DNA of 64,000 nt, from NCBI RefSeq assembly GCF_002156965.1, contig NZ_CP021324.1, positions 506,681-570,680 on the forward strand, read 5' to 3'. This stretch comes from Candidatus Nitrosomarinus catalina. Its GTDB lineage: Archaea > Thermoproteota > Nitrososphaeria > Nitrososphaerales > Nitrosopumilaceae. Both the position numbers and the translations under genes were made by a program. Every line of letters begins with the position of its first letter. The first letter of the stretch is position 1. Positions 38,292 through 47,858 of the stretch are shown here, in pieces. The notes beneath the pieces were generated by a model. It searched no databases. It had not been told where the DNA came from and was given only the letters and a program-made list of their open reading frames with translations.

Positions 38292-39044
38292 ATGAAACCT
38301 GTACCCCGAATTACAACTCGTGGATACTATAATTTACTAAATGGTAAAACTATCAAAAATAATTCATACTATCTTTATCCAAAACAAGATTTCAAAAAAT
38401 TAATTGATTCAAAGGAATTAACAATAATGATTCATGGATTAAGAAATGATAATGCTGGCGCAATTGCAAAAGTTGTTTTGGCAAAAAATAAATTAAAAAA
38501 ATTGGGATATTCTTATCCTATAATTGGATACAGTTATGATTCAAACACTACTGGTGCCCATTTAATGAAATATGCAAAAAGATCATTAGCTGCAGGTCAA
38601 GTCATTGCAAAGAAAAATGGGCGTAACTTGGGAAAATTTATTGAAGATTTTAAATCTGATAGTCCTGATACAAAAATTCGTTTAATTGGACACTCTCTTG
38701 GAACTCAAGTTATCTTGAGTACTTTAGAATTTCTTGCAAAAAAGAAAAGTAATTTTGGAATTGTTGAGGGTGTATATTTTTTTGGTGCATCTATCACTGA
38801 AGACGTTCCATCATCAAAGAAGTATGGAAAGATTCTTCAAAATATTGTTAATAAAAAAATTGTTAATCATTATGCTCCATCTGATGAGGTTTTAGGCTGG
38901 GCAGATAAAGAAAAATTCGTTAATGGTCCTTTGGGACTAAATGGGGCAATTGGAAAACCAATTTCAAAATATAATCAGATTTTACTAAAACCAAAAAATC
39001 ACAGATTTGCAAGTTATGTCTCTGTCTTGAAAAAATTTCCGTAA
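38292..39044 (+). CDS. Alpha/beta hydrolase-like protein
   Basis: A 250-residue protein with the nucleophile elbow GHSLG (133-137; Ser135) and an oxyanion strand TIMIHGLR (44-51). An acid (Asp198 area, YAPSDEV) and a late His (NHRFASY) complete a likely triad. The arrangement resembles DUF676/DUF726-like lipase-type proteins. Substrate unknown. It is coupled to metG by a two-base gap. Confidence 0.82.
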   Translation: MKPVPRITTRGYYNLLNGKTIKNNSYYLYPKQDFKKLIDSKELTIMIHGLRNDNAGAIAKVVLAKNKLKKLGYSYPIIGYSYDSNTTGAHLMKYAKRSLAAGQVIAKKNGRNLGKFIEDFKSDSPDTKIRLIGHSLGTQVILSTLEFLAKKKSNFGIVEGVYFFGASITEDVPSSKKYGKILQNIVNKKIVNHYAPSDEVLGWADKEKFVNGPLGLNGAIGKPISKYNQILLKPKNHRFASYVSVLKKFP

Positions 39045-39118
39045 CTTTATTTCAAAACATGCCTAAATTTCCCCTCAAATAGTGATATCTTTTTAAAATT
39101 ATAATTCTAAATTTTTCT

Positions 39119-39235
39119 ATGAATGGCACAAGTTGTGATGAGTGTTTTACAGGATATAGGCCAGGACAGCTAATCTCTTGTGATACATGTGGAAATGAAT
39201 ATTGTGATAGTTGTATCAAAAACCACAAGCATTAA
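39119..39235 (+). CDS. 38-residue Cys-rich microprotein
   Basis: ATG at 39119, TAA at 39233-39235. The product has CDEC (6-9), CDTC (22-25 area), CDSC and a His-rich end KNHKH, a zinc-binding pattern like a small B-box or ribbon. TTTTTAAAATT is centred about 25 nt before the ATG. The protein is similar in style to the one at 24986. Likely a real gene. Confidence 0.68.
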   Translation: MNGTSCDECFTGYRPGQLISCDTCGNEYCDSCIKNHKH

Positions 39236-39289
39236 TCATCTATCTTAAATTCAAAAATTCATAAGAACGATTTTTTTGTTTTATTATTA

Positions 39290-40210
39290 ATGGTAAAATC
39301 TATCAATTTTGTTGTATTAGGTAAGCAAGATATTGCATCCGAATTTGGAAAAAAAGGTACAGAGTCTGATTTGACTCTGTATGACAGGAAAGAGTCTGAT
39401 ATTATCAAAACTTGGGTAATCCCAAATGGATTTCCTGAAAAAATTCAACCTCTATTTCAGGCAATTAATTTAGCTGAATATGTAATCTTTCATGTAGATA
39501 AACTAGACAAATTTACTGGAGAACAAATTATTGCCTTGGATTCTCTAAAAAAAGAAAAAGGAATTCTTTCTCATACATTTGATGTTGATGAATCAAAACT
39601 GAACATGATGATCAAGGGAACTGTTGTTGAAAATTATACTCGTGTTGAACAAGATAAAATTAAAGAAGAGATGAATGCCCTTGAGCCAATCACAAATGAT
39701 AATCCTGCTGAATTGTTGATTGATCATTGTTTTGATGTCAAAGGTGTTGGAACTGTTATTTTGGGTAAAGTATCAAATGGAACAATTAAACAATATGATA
39801 ATTTGAAATTATATCCTCATAACATTGATGTTTTAATAAAATCAATTCAGATGCACGATGATCCTGTATCAGAATCTGTTTGTCCAGCTCGAGTTGGTCT
39901 TGCAGTAAAGGGTGCAAAACCTGATGAAGTTGGACGCGGTGATGTAATTTCTGTTGAAGGTGCAGTTGAAATTAAAACTGAGATTGAACTTGATTTTGAG
40001 AAAAGCCCCTTTTACAAAAGTGAAATTACTGAAAATCAAGGCTGCCTTGTAAATATTGGATTACAAACTAAAGCTGCAAAGTTTTCCTCCATAACTCCAT
40101 TAAAATTAGTTTTTGAGAAACCCATTGTTTGCAAGAAAAATGATATTGCAGTAATCTTAAAACCTGAATCTACTACTATCCGAATATTGGGTAGCGGAAA
40201 AATTCTATAG
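39290..40210 (+). CDS. EF-Tu/SelB-like protein without a GTP-binding P-loop
   Basis: A 306-residue protein. Residues about 140-215 form an EF-Tu domain-2-like beta barrel (LLIDHCFDVKGVGTVILGKVSNGTIKQYDNLKLYP) followed by a second barrel, as in archaeal SelB-type factors. The N-terminal 110 residues take the place of the GTPase domain, but the P-loop (GxxxxGK[ST]) and NKxD are absent; YVIFHVDKLDK is what remains. It is likely a nucleotide-free relative with a role in translation or RNA binding. Its selenocysteine role is unlikely. Confidence 0.8.
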   Translation: MVKSINFVVLGKQDIASEFGKKGTESDLTLYDRKESDIIKTWVIPNGFPEKIQPLFQAINLAEYVIFHVDKLDKFTGEQIIALDSLKKEKGILSHTFDVDESKLNMMIKGTVVENYTRVEQDKIKEEMNALEPITNDNPAELLIDHCFDVKGVGTVILGKVSNGTIKQYDNLKLYPHNIDVLIKSIQMHDDPVSESVCPARVGLAVKGAKPDEVGRGDVISVEGAVEIKTEIELDFEKSPFYKSEITENQGCLVNIGLQTKAAKFSSITPLKLVFEKPIVCKKNDIAVILKPESTTIRILGSGKIL

Positions 40211-40301
40211 TTTGTATTGCCACTTTTGGTTAATTATGACCAGATTTACGCCTAATATTTTTGAAAATTATACATACTAGAAAAAACTTCGATCAGATCT
40301 T

Positions 40302-42185
40302 ATGAAACTTGGAAAGAATCGCATTCATTTGCTTATCATGTTATTTGCCGTATCCTCATTACTTGTTCATGTGCCATCTGATGCATTTGCAGCTGATACT
40401 TGGACTGCTGCTACTACAACAAATGTAGGTACCAATTACATGCGCGGAGTCTCAATGAGTGATGCAAGTAACGGTGTAGCTGTTGGACATACAGGAACCA
40501 TAGTATACACTAGTGATGGTGGGGATACTTGGACTGCTGCTACTACAACAAATGTGGCTGGCACTCACATGGAAGGAGTCTCAATGAGTGATGCAAACAA
40601 CGGTGTAGCTGTTGGTCATTTAGGACAAATAGTATACACTAGTGATGGTGGGGATACTTGGACTGCTGCTACTACAACAAATGTAGGTACCACTAACATG
40701 TACGGAGTCTCAATGGGTGATGCAAACAACGGTGTAGCTGTTGGTGATTCAGGACAAATAGTATACACTAGTGATGGCGGTGACACTTGGACTGCTGCTA
40801 CTACAACAAATGTAGGTACCAATTACATGCGCGGAGTCTCAATGAGTGATGCAAGTAACGGTGTAGCTGTTGGCAGATCAGGACAAATAGTATACACTAG
40901 TGATGGCGGTGACACTTGGACTGCTGCTACTACAACAAATGTAGGTGCCACTCACCTGTACGGAGTATCAATGGGTGATGCAAACAACGGTGTAGCTGTT
41001 GGTGATTCAGGACAAATAGTATACACTAGTGATGGTGGGGATACTTGGACTGCTGCTACTACAACAAATGTGGCTGGCACTCACATGCGCGGAGTCTCAA
41101 TGAGTGATGCAAGTAACGGTGTAGCTGTTGGTGGAACTCAAATAGTATACACTAGTGATGGTGGGGATACTTGGACTGCTGCTACTACAACAAATGTAGG
41201 TACCACTAACATGCGCGGAGTCTCAATGAGTGATGCAAGTAACGGTGTAGCTGTTGGCAGTTCAGGAACAATAGTATTTGCAGGTTCAGTATCCTCTGAA
41301 GATTCTACAACAGGGGAAGAAAAAGAGAGCAGTTCAGATACATGTTATGACTGTGAGGCACCAAAACTAACCAAAGTTGAAGTCCACATAACATCTCAAA
41401 ATTCTGACACTCAACGCATATCTACATCCAGTGAAATTTGGCACTTTGATCAAAAATCCCCATACCCAATGTTTGATGATGACATCACTCCGATAATTGC
41501 AGACCCTGGTGATGAAGTTGAGATTATTTTAGAGTTAACTGACAACAGAACTTTGGAGAGAATTGCAGACAGTGGTACGTACACAAATTTCTTACAAAAA
41601 CCAAATGACATGAATAATTTTTATGCAAACAATTTTGACGAGTATGGAAAGGTCAGTACAACATTTTATGAGTGGCATCAAACTGGAGAGGATTTGTTTT
41701 ATGATTATGATCAAACTGTAGAATGGTCACCAGCTGATATTGTAATTGAGGAATCTGCAGAGTATGTTGAAGGTGGACAAGCTCCAAACCTTGATGGATT
41801 AGTTGGAACATTTACCATTTCCTTTAAGATGAAGTTCTTGCAACCAATGCAGACAACTGATGTCTGGGTTCAAGGAACTGATAGGTCTGGAAACTTTTTC
41901 AAAGTTGCACTTCCACTAACTTTGAAAGTATCTGGAAACGAGCCGTTAGTTTTTGAATCAAATGTAAATCAAAAGGTTTTGGGATTTTATGATGAGTCAA
42001 TGCTCAATGATGTAGTTTCAGATTGGACTGGTTCCCAACAAGACGTTTCAGAGCTTGCAAAAATTTTAGGAATTCCAGATGAAGATATACCTACATGGGT
42101 AACAAATTTGGCAGTTTGGGTAACTGAAGACAAAATTACAATGGGAGACATGATTGTCTCAATTGAGCATTTGATAAATAATTGA
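40302..42185 (+). CDS. Secreted seven-repeat protein (BNR/Ycf48-like) with C-terminal thaumarchaeal module
   Basis: A 627-residue protein with a signal peptide (cleavage near Ala30-Ala31). Residues 32 to about 325 are seven near-identical repeats of about 43 residues, with YTSDGGDTWTAATTTNV as the hallmark; the SDGGDTW Asp-box is that of BNR/sialidase and Ycf48-type propellers. Seven blades would close one propeller. A 250-residue beta-rich domain follows. The last 37 residues are the secreted module (IPTWVTNLAVWVTEDKIT). It is probably a surface protein; binding partner unknown. Confidence 0.88.
   Translation: MKLGKNRIHLLIMLFAVSSLLVHVPSDAFAADTWTAATTTNVGTNYMRGVSMSDASNGVAVGHTGTIVYTSDGGDTWTAATTTNVAGTHMEGVSMSDANNGVAVGHLGQIVYTSDGGDTWTAATTTNVGTTNMYGVSMGDANNGVAVGDSGQIVYTSDGGDTWTAATTTNVGTNYMRGVSMSDASNGVAVGRSGQIVYTSDGGDTWTAATTTNVGATHLYGVSMGDANNGVAVGDSGQIVYTSDGGDTWTAATTTNVAGTHMRGVSMSDASNGVAVGGTQIVYTSDGGDTWTAATTTNVGTTNMRGVSMSDASNGVAVGSSGTIVFAGSVSSEDSTTGEEKESSSDTCYDCEAPKLTKVEVHITSQNSDTQRISTSSEIWHFDQKSPYPMFDDDITPIIADPGDEVEIILELTDNRTLERIADSGTYTNFLQKPNDMNNFYANNFDEYGKVSTTFYEWHQTGEDLFYDYDQTVEWSPADIVIEESAEYVEGGQAPNLDGLVGTFTISFKMKFLQPMQTTDVWVQGTDRSGNFFKVALPLTLKVSGNEPLVFESNVNQKVLGFYDESMLNDVVSDWTGSQQDVSELAKILGIPDEDIPTWVTNLAVWVTEDKITMGDMIVSIEHLINN
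40395..41289 (+). repeat. Seven coding tandem repeats of 129 bp
   Basis: Unit starts are at 40395, 40524, 40653, 40782, 40911, 41040 and 41166; the sixth unit is three bases shorter and the last is cut. Long stretches are identical between units at DNA level, including silent positions, which suggests recent duplication or gene conversion. Confidence 0.93.
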
Positions 42186-42267
42186 CAGAAAATGAATTCA
42201 TAATTTGCCAAAATTGACAAAATTGTATAGCGTAATTTAATAAAATCTATCATCTCATAACTATTTG

Positions 42268-42387
42268 ATGGAGCCTGCACGTTCTTGTCCGATTTGCCCC
42301 AAATGTGGTTCTAAAAGATTCATACGACTTTCTGGAGAAAAAGTTACTGTCAAATGTCGTTCTTGTGACAATGTAATTGAAATCTAG
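42268..42387 (+). CDS. 39-residue zinc-ribbon microprotein
   Basis: ATG at 42268, TAG at 42385-42387. The product has two CxxC pairs, CPICPKCG at the start and CRSCDN near the end, with a basic, strand-like part between them, the pattern of a small zinc ribbon. A TATA-like ATTTAATAAAA lies about 28 nt upstream. It is 57 bases before ilvC. Confidence 0.75.
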   Translation: MEPARSCPICPKCGSKRFIRLSGEKVTVKCRSCDNVIEI

Positions 42388-42415
42388 TTTTTTCACTCTG
42401 AATGTGTTTTCATGG

Positions 42416-42423
42416 TTAATATT
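42416..42423 (+). promoter_or_regulatory. TATA-like box of ilvC
   Basis: TTAATATT is centred 25 nt before the ATG of ilvC (42445), which would give a leaderless mRNA. Confidence 0.45.
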
Positions 42424-42444
42424 TGCTAGTCCTTTAGAGTAGTT

Positions 42445-43443
42445 ATGGCAAAAACATGGAAAGATAACGATATCAGCTTAGATCCTATAAAGGATCAAAC
42501 TGTCGCTGTAATCGGTTATGGAATTCAAGGTGATGCTCAAGCAAATAACATGAAAGACTCTGGTCTCAATGTTATTGTCGGTCTTAAAGAAGGCGGTAAA
42601 AGCTGGAAAAAAGCCGAAGCTGACGGTCATAAAGTAATGTCTGTTGCAGATGCAACAAAACAAGGAGATATTATTCACATCTTACTTCCAGATATGATTC
42701 AGGGTCAAGTTTACAAAGATGAAATCGGACCAAATCTTTCAGAAGGAAAAGCATTGTCATTTTCTCATGCAGCTGCAATCTATTTCAAATGGATTGAAGC
42801 ACCAAGTAATGTAGATCTTATTATGGTTGCTCCAAAAGGACCTGGTTCTAAAGTTCGAGAAACTTATCTTGATAACTTTGGTACTCCATCTATTGTTGCA
42901 GTTGAACAAGACTTTACAGGAAAGGCTTGGGATAGAACCTTAGGAATTGCTAAAGCAATTGGTAGTGCAAGAGCTGGATTAATCAAAACTGCTTTCAAAG
43001 AAGAAGTAGAAACTGATTGGTTTGGTGAACAAGCAGACCTATGTGGTGGTGCAGCTTCTATGGTAACAAATGCATTTGAAACTCTAGTTGAAGGAGGATA
43101 TCAACCAGAAATTGCATACTTTGAAGTTTTACATGAACTCAAACTAATTGTAGATATGATTCAAAGATATGGAATTAATGGTATGTGGAGACGTGTAAGT
43201 GAAACTGCTAGATATGGTGGTTTAACACGTGGACCAATGGTTATGGATGCTGCAAGCAAAGATAACATGAAAAAAGTCCTTACTATGATTCAAGATGGTA
43301 CTTTCAACAAAGAGTGGATATCTGAATATCAATCAAAAGGTTCAGAAGCATTTGATCAATACATGAAGAAAAATGATGAACACCAAATTGAAAAAGTTGG
43401 TAAAGAAATGCGAAAAATGATGTGGCCTGATTCCACAGAATAA
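42445..43443 (+). CDS. ilvC: Ketol-acid reductoisomerase
   Basis: Second step of valine, leucine and isoleucine synthesis. The nucleotide loop GYGIQGDAQ is at 24-32, and the C-terminal domain shows KEEVETDWFGEQADLCGG with the metal-binding acids and later the TARYGG block. At 332 residues it is a class I enzyme. Other ilv genes are not in this window. Confidence 0.98.
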   Translation: MAKTWKDNDISLDPIKDQTVAVIGYGIQGDAQANNMKDSGLNVIVGLKEGGKSWKKAEADGHKVMSVADATKQGDIIHILLPDMIQGQVYKDEIGPNLSEGKALSFSHAAAIYFKWIEAPSNVDLIMVAPKGPGSKVRETYLDNFGTPSIVAVEQDFTGKAWDRTLGIAKAIGSARAGLIKTAFKEEVETDWFGEQADLCGGAASMVTNAFETLVEGGYQPEIAYFEVLHELKLIVDMIQRYGINGMWRRVSETARYGGLTRGPMVMDAASKDNMKKVLTMIQDGTFNKEWISEYQSKGSEAFDQYMKKNDEHQIEKVGKEMRKMMWPDSTE

Positions 43444-43455
43444 TCTTTTTTTATT

Positions 43456-43878
43456 TTATATTTTTCTTAATTTAGATACGCCAGTATTGATATGTTCAAT
43501 AATTGTTGGTAATGGTGTACCTGGACCAAATACGTGGTCTACTCCTGACTTGACTAAGTCTTTATGATCAATTTCTGGAATAACTCCTCCGCCTACAATT
43601 AACACGTCTTTGATTCCTTTCTTTTTGAGAGTTTTAACGACTCTTGGAAACAATGTTCCGTGTGCTCCGTTTAACAAACTCATTGCAACTGCATCTACGT
43701 CTTCATCTTCCACAATTTGTGCAATTCTGTCTGGTGTTGCAAACAATCCTGAATAGATTACTTCCATTCCTGCGTCTCTAAATGCTCTACACAAGACAAG
43801 GGCCCCTCTATCATGTCCATCCAGACCTAATTTTGCAACTAAAATTTTGATATTTCGTGATGCTGCTTTTTGTTTCAT
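43456..43878 (-). CDS. mcmA2: Methylmalonyl-CoA mutase, small (B12-binding) subunit
   Basis: A 140-residue cobalamin-binding domain. DGHDRG (20-25) gives the base-off motif DxHxxG with His22 as cobalt ligand. SLLNGAHG (67-74) and GGGVIPE (about 96-102) are the other two loops. It is the separate small subunit that pairs with McmA1 (49225). Convergent with ilvC, 12 bases apart. Part of the 3HP/4HB cycle. Confidence 0.95.
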   Translation of the reverse strand: MKQKAASRNIKILVAKLGLDGHDRGALVLCRAFRDAGMEVIYSGLFATPDRIAQIVEDEDVDAVAMSLLNGAHGTLFPRVVKTLKKKGIKDVLIVGGGVIPEIDHKDLVKSGVDHVFGPGTPLPTIIEHINTGVSKLRKI

Positions 43879-44035
43879 AATTTCGTTCTATAATGTATAT
43901 TTTAAAAGGTTTAGTCTTTGTATCTGAAATTCCATTCGTGTGTTAGTTTGTATTGAATTTCACCAAATTGATTGATCGATTAAGATCTAATACAGTCTGG
44001 TCTAAATAATTGACATTGATCATTTGAACTATCTG

Positions 44036-44044
44036 TTTAAATTA
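44036..44044 (+). promoter_or_regulatory. TATA-like box of alba
   Basis: TTTAAATTA is centred about 25 nt before the ATG at 44065, which suggests a leaderless alba-tfb transcript. Confidence 0.5.
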
Positions 44045-44064
44045 GACCTGAAAATTACTCCTGT

Positions 44065-44349
44065 ATGTCAAATAATTCAAATGATACAATTTTCATCGGT
44101 AAAAAACCTCTAATGACCTATGTCACATCTACGATTGTCCAATTAGCAACAAAACCATCTGTTACTATCAAAGCAAGAGGATTGACTACTTCAACTGCAA
44201 TTGATGTTTCTCAAATAGTATTAAAGAAAACAAAACCTGCATTTGAAATTAGCAATGTTTCAATAAATTCTGAATCCCTTGTTTCTACTGATGGAAGAAA
44301 TAGAGACGTCTCAGCAATTGAAATTACTATAGCTAGGAAAAATTCTTAG
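44065..44349 (+). CDS. albA: Alba DNA/RNA-binding chromatin protein
   Basis: A 94-residue Alba with IFIGKKPLMTYV (10-21), KARGLTTSTAIDVSQIV and a C-terminal strand AIEITIARK. Alba coats DNA and binds RNA; the Lys pair at 14-15 is the usual DNA contact and acetylation site. The tfb gene follows ten bases later, so these two are probably co-transcribed. Confidence 0.96.
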   Translation: MSNNSNDTIFIGKKPLMTYVTSTIVQLATKPSVTIKARGLTTSTAIDVSQIVLKKTKPAFEISNVSINSESLVSTDGRNRDVSAIEITIARKNS

Positions 44350-44359
44350 GGTAATCAAA

Positions 44360-45289
44360 ATGGTTGCTGCCAATTCAACACCCAGTTGTTTACGTTGTGG
44401 AAAAAATTCTCTTCTTACTGATGATGTTACTGGAGAACAGTTTTGTTCAAAATGTGGTTATGTAGTTTCAGAAAAATCTCAAGAATCAGGACCTGAGTGG
44501 AGATCATTTCAAAAAGATGGTGGCGCGGATCCAGCTAGAACAGGTGCCCCTTCATCATTAATGATACATGACATGGGATTGTCCACTGTAATTAATCCGT
44601 TAAACAAAGATGCATCTGGAAAACCATTATCAACTTCAATGAAAAGTACAATCGAACGTCTTAGAACTTGGGATAGTAGAAGTCAAGTTCATGAACCTGT
44701 TGATAGAAATCTTAGACAAGCACTTAGTGATTTAAATAAATTAAAAGATAAAGTTTCAGTTCCTGCAAATGTTCTTGAAAAAGCAGCTTACATTTACAGA
44801 AAAGCATTAGAGAAAAAATTAGTTAGAGGCCGTTCCATTTCTGCAATGATTGCTGCATCCCTATATGCTGCATGTAGAGATACAGAAACCCCTAGAACTC
44901 TAAAGGATATAGCCGATTCAGCAAATGTTAAAAGAAAAGACATTGCAAGGTGCTATCGATTATTGCATCACGAGTTAGAATTGAAGATGCCTGTAGTTGA
45001 TTCAATTCAATGTATTGCACGAATTTCAAGTAAGTTAGAAATTTCTGAAAAAACTAAACGTTACGCAGTTAAAGTATTGAAAGAAGCTCAAGAACGAAAA
45101 GAATCTGCAGGTAAAGATCCTATGGGCCTTGCAGCAACTGCATTGTATCTTTCTTGCGTAAAAAATGGAGTATCTATCACTCAACGTGACCTTGCAGAAG
45201 CTGCAGGAGTAACTGAAGTAACAATCAGAAATAGATACAAAGGCTTGAAAGCTGATCAAGCTCCAAAAACTGAAGATTCTTCTGAATAA
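44360..45289 (+). CDS. tfb: Transcription initiation factor IIB (TFB), copy 2
   Basis: A 309-residue TFB with zinc ribbon Cys10, 13, 29 and 32, B-reader EWRSFQKDGGADP, and two cyclin folds. It is closely similar to the copy at 8875-9789 but differs in the zinc ribbon, in the reader (SSLMIHDMG) and in the C-terminal acidic tail. Being behind alba suggests a general role. Confidence 0.96.
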   Translation: MVAANSTPSCLRCGKNSLLTDDVTGEQFCSKCGYVVSEKSQESGPEWRSFQKDGGADPARTGAPSSLMIHDMGLSTVINPLNKDASGKPLSTSMKSTIERLRTWDSRSQVHEPVDRNLRQALSDLNKLKDKVSVPANVLEKAAYIYRKALEKKLVRGRSISAMIAASLYAACRDTETPRTLKDIADSANVKRKDIARCYRLLHHELELKMPVVDSIQCIARISSKLEISEKTKRYAVKVLKEAQERKESAGKDPMGLAATALYLSCVKNGVSITQRDLAEAAGVTEVTIRNRYKGLKADQAPKTEDSSE

Positions 45290-45356
45290 TTTTAACAATT
45301 TTTGATTATTTTCACATATGGAAAATCTACATAAAGCCTAAAATTTTCTATAAGTT

Positions 45357-47858
45357 ATGGATACTAGTCCTACCAATTACAATCTAACTTTTGAGCCAGA
45401 TCTAAAAAAATTCACTTTCACTGGTTTGGAAATAATTTCTGTTAACTGTAAAAAATCTGTAAATGTAATTAGAATGAATTGTGCTGAATTAAAAATAAAA
45501 TCTTGTATTGTAAAATCTGGAGGACAAATTATCAAATCATCTCCAAAAACAAATGAAAAAAAGGAAGAATTAGAAATTAAACTTGGAGAAAAAATACGCG
45601 GTTCATGTACTATCCATTTGGAATTTGAAGGAATATTGAATGATAGATTATTGGGATTTTATCGAAGTAAATATCAACAAAATGGAAAAACAAAATATCT
45701 TGCAACAACACAATTTGAGGCTGCAGATGCAAGACGCGCCTTTCCTTGTTGGGATGAGCCTGAAGCTAAAGCAACGTATGATATTTCCATTATTGCAGAA
45801 AACAAATTTACTGCAATATCAAACATGCCTGTTAAAACAAAGAAAAAAACTGGCAACAAAACTATATATCATTTTCAAAAAACGCCTCTTGTTTCAACTT
45901 ATTTGATTTATCTTGGAGTTGGTGAATTTGAATACCTAACAGGAAGAGCTGGAAAAATTCAGATTAGAGTTGTTACAACAAAAGGAAATACTTCAAAAGG
46001 TAAATTCTCCTTAGAACTTGGAAAGAAACTTCTCACTTCGTATGAAAAATATTTTGGAATTAAATTCCCATTACCTAAACTTGATTTGATTGCTGTTCCT
46101 GATTTTGCTGCAGGCGCAATGGAGAACTGGGGTGCAATAACTTTCAGAGAAACAATCCTACTTTATGATCCAAAAACATCTTCAACTAGAACTAAACAAT
46201 TCATTGCAGAAGTAATATCTCATGAAATTGCGCACATGTGGTTTGGCAATTTGGTTACTATGAAATGGTGGAATGATTTGTGGTTGAATGAAAGTTTTGC
46301 AACTTTTATGGCAACAAAATTTGTAGATAAATTCTATCCTGAATGGGATTTGTGGAATCAATTTGTTGAGGATGCAATGAATGTGGCAATGGGGTTGGAT
46401 TCTTTGAAAACAACTCATCCTATTGATGTTGATGTAAAATCTCCTGCTGAAATCCGTGAAATTTTTGATGCAATTTCATACGATAAGGGTGGATGTGTAT
46501 TGCGAATGTTAGAAAATTATGTTGGCGAGCCTAATTTCCAAAAAGGATTAAAAAAATATCTTTCAGATTTCAAATACAAAAATGCTAAAGGTCAGGATTT
46601 GTGGGATGCAATTGGCAAAGCTTCCAAAATGCCCGTAACTTCAATGATCAATACTTGGTTAAAGCAACCTGGATTCCCTCTTGTTGAAATTAACCAAAAT
46701 GGCAATAATCTAAAAATCAAGCAAAAACGATACTTGCTTGAATCAAATTCTAAATTTAGTAAGGGTTTGTGGTCAATTCCATTGTCTTTAGGCTTGGAAA
46801 AAGAGATTTCAAACACGTTATTTTCAAAAAAATCCATGTCTGTAAAATTGCCTAAAAATACAATTGGTTTTGTTGCAAATTATGGCCGAAAAGGATTCTA
46901 TCGTGTAAAGTATGATGAAGGAATTTTACTTGATCTAAAAATGTTAGTTGATGAAAAACGTATTCCTCCAATTGACCGATGGGCAGTTCAAAATGATTTG
47001 TTTTCACTATGTGTTTCTGGTGATGAGCAAGTTAGAAACTATCTTGATTTTTCTGATGCATATTTTGATGAAGACAGTTATCTTGCATCTGTTAATGTTG
47101 CACACAATTTAGCATCTTTGTATTTCCGTGCATTTGATGAAAAATTTGTAGAAGAAATTCGTAGTTATACAATTAATTACTTTAGAAAAATATTGTCTAA
47201 TCTTGGATGGGAGCCAAGAAAAAGTGATAAACATACTGATGCACTATTGCGTTCCTTTGCGATATCTGCATTAGGAAAAATGAATGATGATTCTGTTACT
47301 GATATTGCAATTGAGAAATATAAAAAATTCTTAAAATCTCCTCGTAGTTTATCTCCTGATTTAATTGAACCAATTTGTTCTATTGCAGCTTGGAATGGAA
47401 ATTCAAAAACTTTCAATGAATTAAAAAAATTATACACAAATTCAAAAACAATGGAAGAAAAACTTCGTTTCTTAGGTGCTATGTGTGGATTCCAAGACAA
47501 AAAACTCCTTGCTAAGACTTTAGACTTTTCTCAAACATCTGAAGTAAGATCTCAAAATATGCAATTGCCTATTATGAAAATTGCCGCTAATCCTTACGGT
47601 GATAAGATTTTGTGGCCATGGTTGAAGAAAAATTGGAAAAAAATCAATAAAAAAGTTGGACATGGGAATCCTCTGTTTAATAGAATTGTTGCTAGTATTG
47701 CAGGTGTGGCTGATGATTCAATGGAAAATGAAATCAAATTATTTTTCAAAAAGAATCCTACTCCTGGAACTGAACGAACTCAAAAACAAACTTTGGAAAG
47801 AATTCGTATTAATTCTAAATTTTTAAGAGTAATGCGTAAAGAATTCAAAAATGGCTAA
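45357..47858 (+). CDS. M1 family zinc aminopeptidase
   Basis: An 833-residue enzyme with GAMEN at 253-257 (N-terminal recognition), HEIAH at 289-293 and Glu312 in LNESFA as the zinc site. The rest gives the beta and helical C-terminal domains of the tricorn-interacting factor/PepN type. No signal peptide, so it works inside on peptides from the proteasome. Its end overlaps the next gene by eight bases. Confidence 0.97.
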   Translation: MDTSPTNYNLTFEPDLKKFTFTGLEIISVNCKKSVNVIRMNCAELKIKSCIVKSGGQIIKSSPKTNEKKEELEIKLGEKIRGSCTIHLEFEGILNDRLLGFYRSKYQQNGKTKYLATTQFEAADARRAFPCWDEPEAKATYDISIIAENKFTAISNMPVKTKKKTGNKTIYHFQKTPLVSTYLIYLGVGEFEYLTGRAGKIQIRVVTTKGNTSKGKFSLELGKKLLTSYEKYFGIKFPLPKLDLIAVPDFAAGAMENWGAITFRETILLYDPKTSSTRTKQFIAEVISHEIAHMWFGNLVTMKWWNDLWLNESFATFMATKFVDKFYPEWDLWNQFVEDAMNVAMGLDSLKTTHPIDVDVKSPAEIREIFDAISYDKGGCVLRMLENYVGEPNFQKGLKKYLSDFKYKNAKGQDLWDAIGKASKMPVTSMINTWLKQPGFPLVEINQNGNNLKIKQKRYLLESNSKFSKGLWSIPLSLGLEKEISNTLFSKKSMSVKLPKNTIGFVANYGRKGFYRVKYDEGILLDLKMLVDEKRIPPIDRWAVQNDLFSLCVSGDEQVRNYLDFSDAYFDEDSYLASVNVAHNLASLYFRAFDEKFVEEIRSYTINYFRKILSNLGWEPRKSDKHTDALLRSFAISALGKMNDDSVTDIAIEKYKKFLKSPRSLSPDLIEPICSIAAWNGNSKTFNELKKLYTNSKTMEEKLRFLGAMCGFQDKKLLAKTLDFSQTSEVRSQNMQLPIMKIAANPYGDKILWPWLKKNWKKINKKVGHGNPLFNRIVASIAGVADDSMENEIKLFFKKNPTPGTERTQKQTLERIRINSKFLRVMRKEFKNG

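Noticed and set aside
45640..45906. Plus-strand 88-codon frame inside the M1 aminopeptidase gene
   Set aside because: It is a frame shadow of a complete, motif-bearing enzyme gene.
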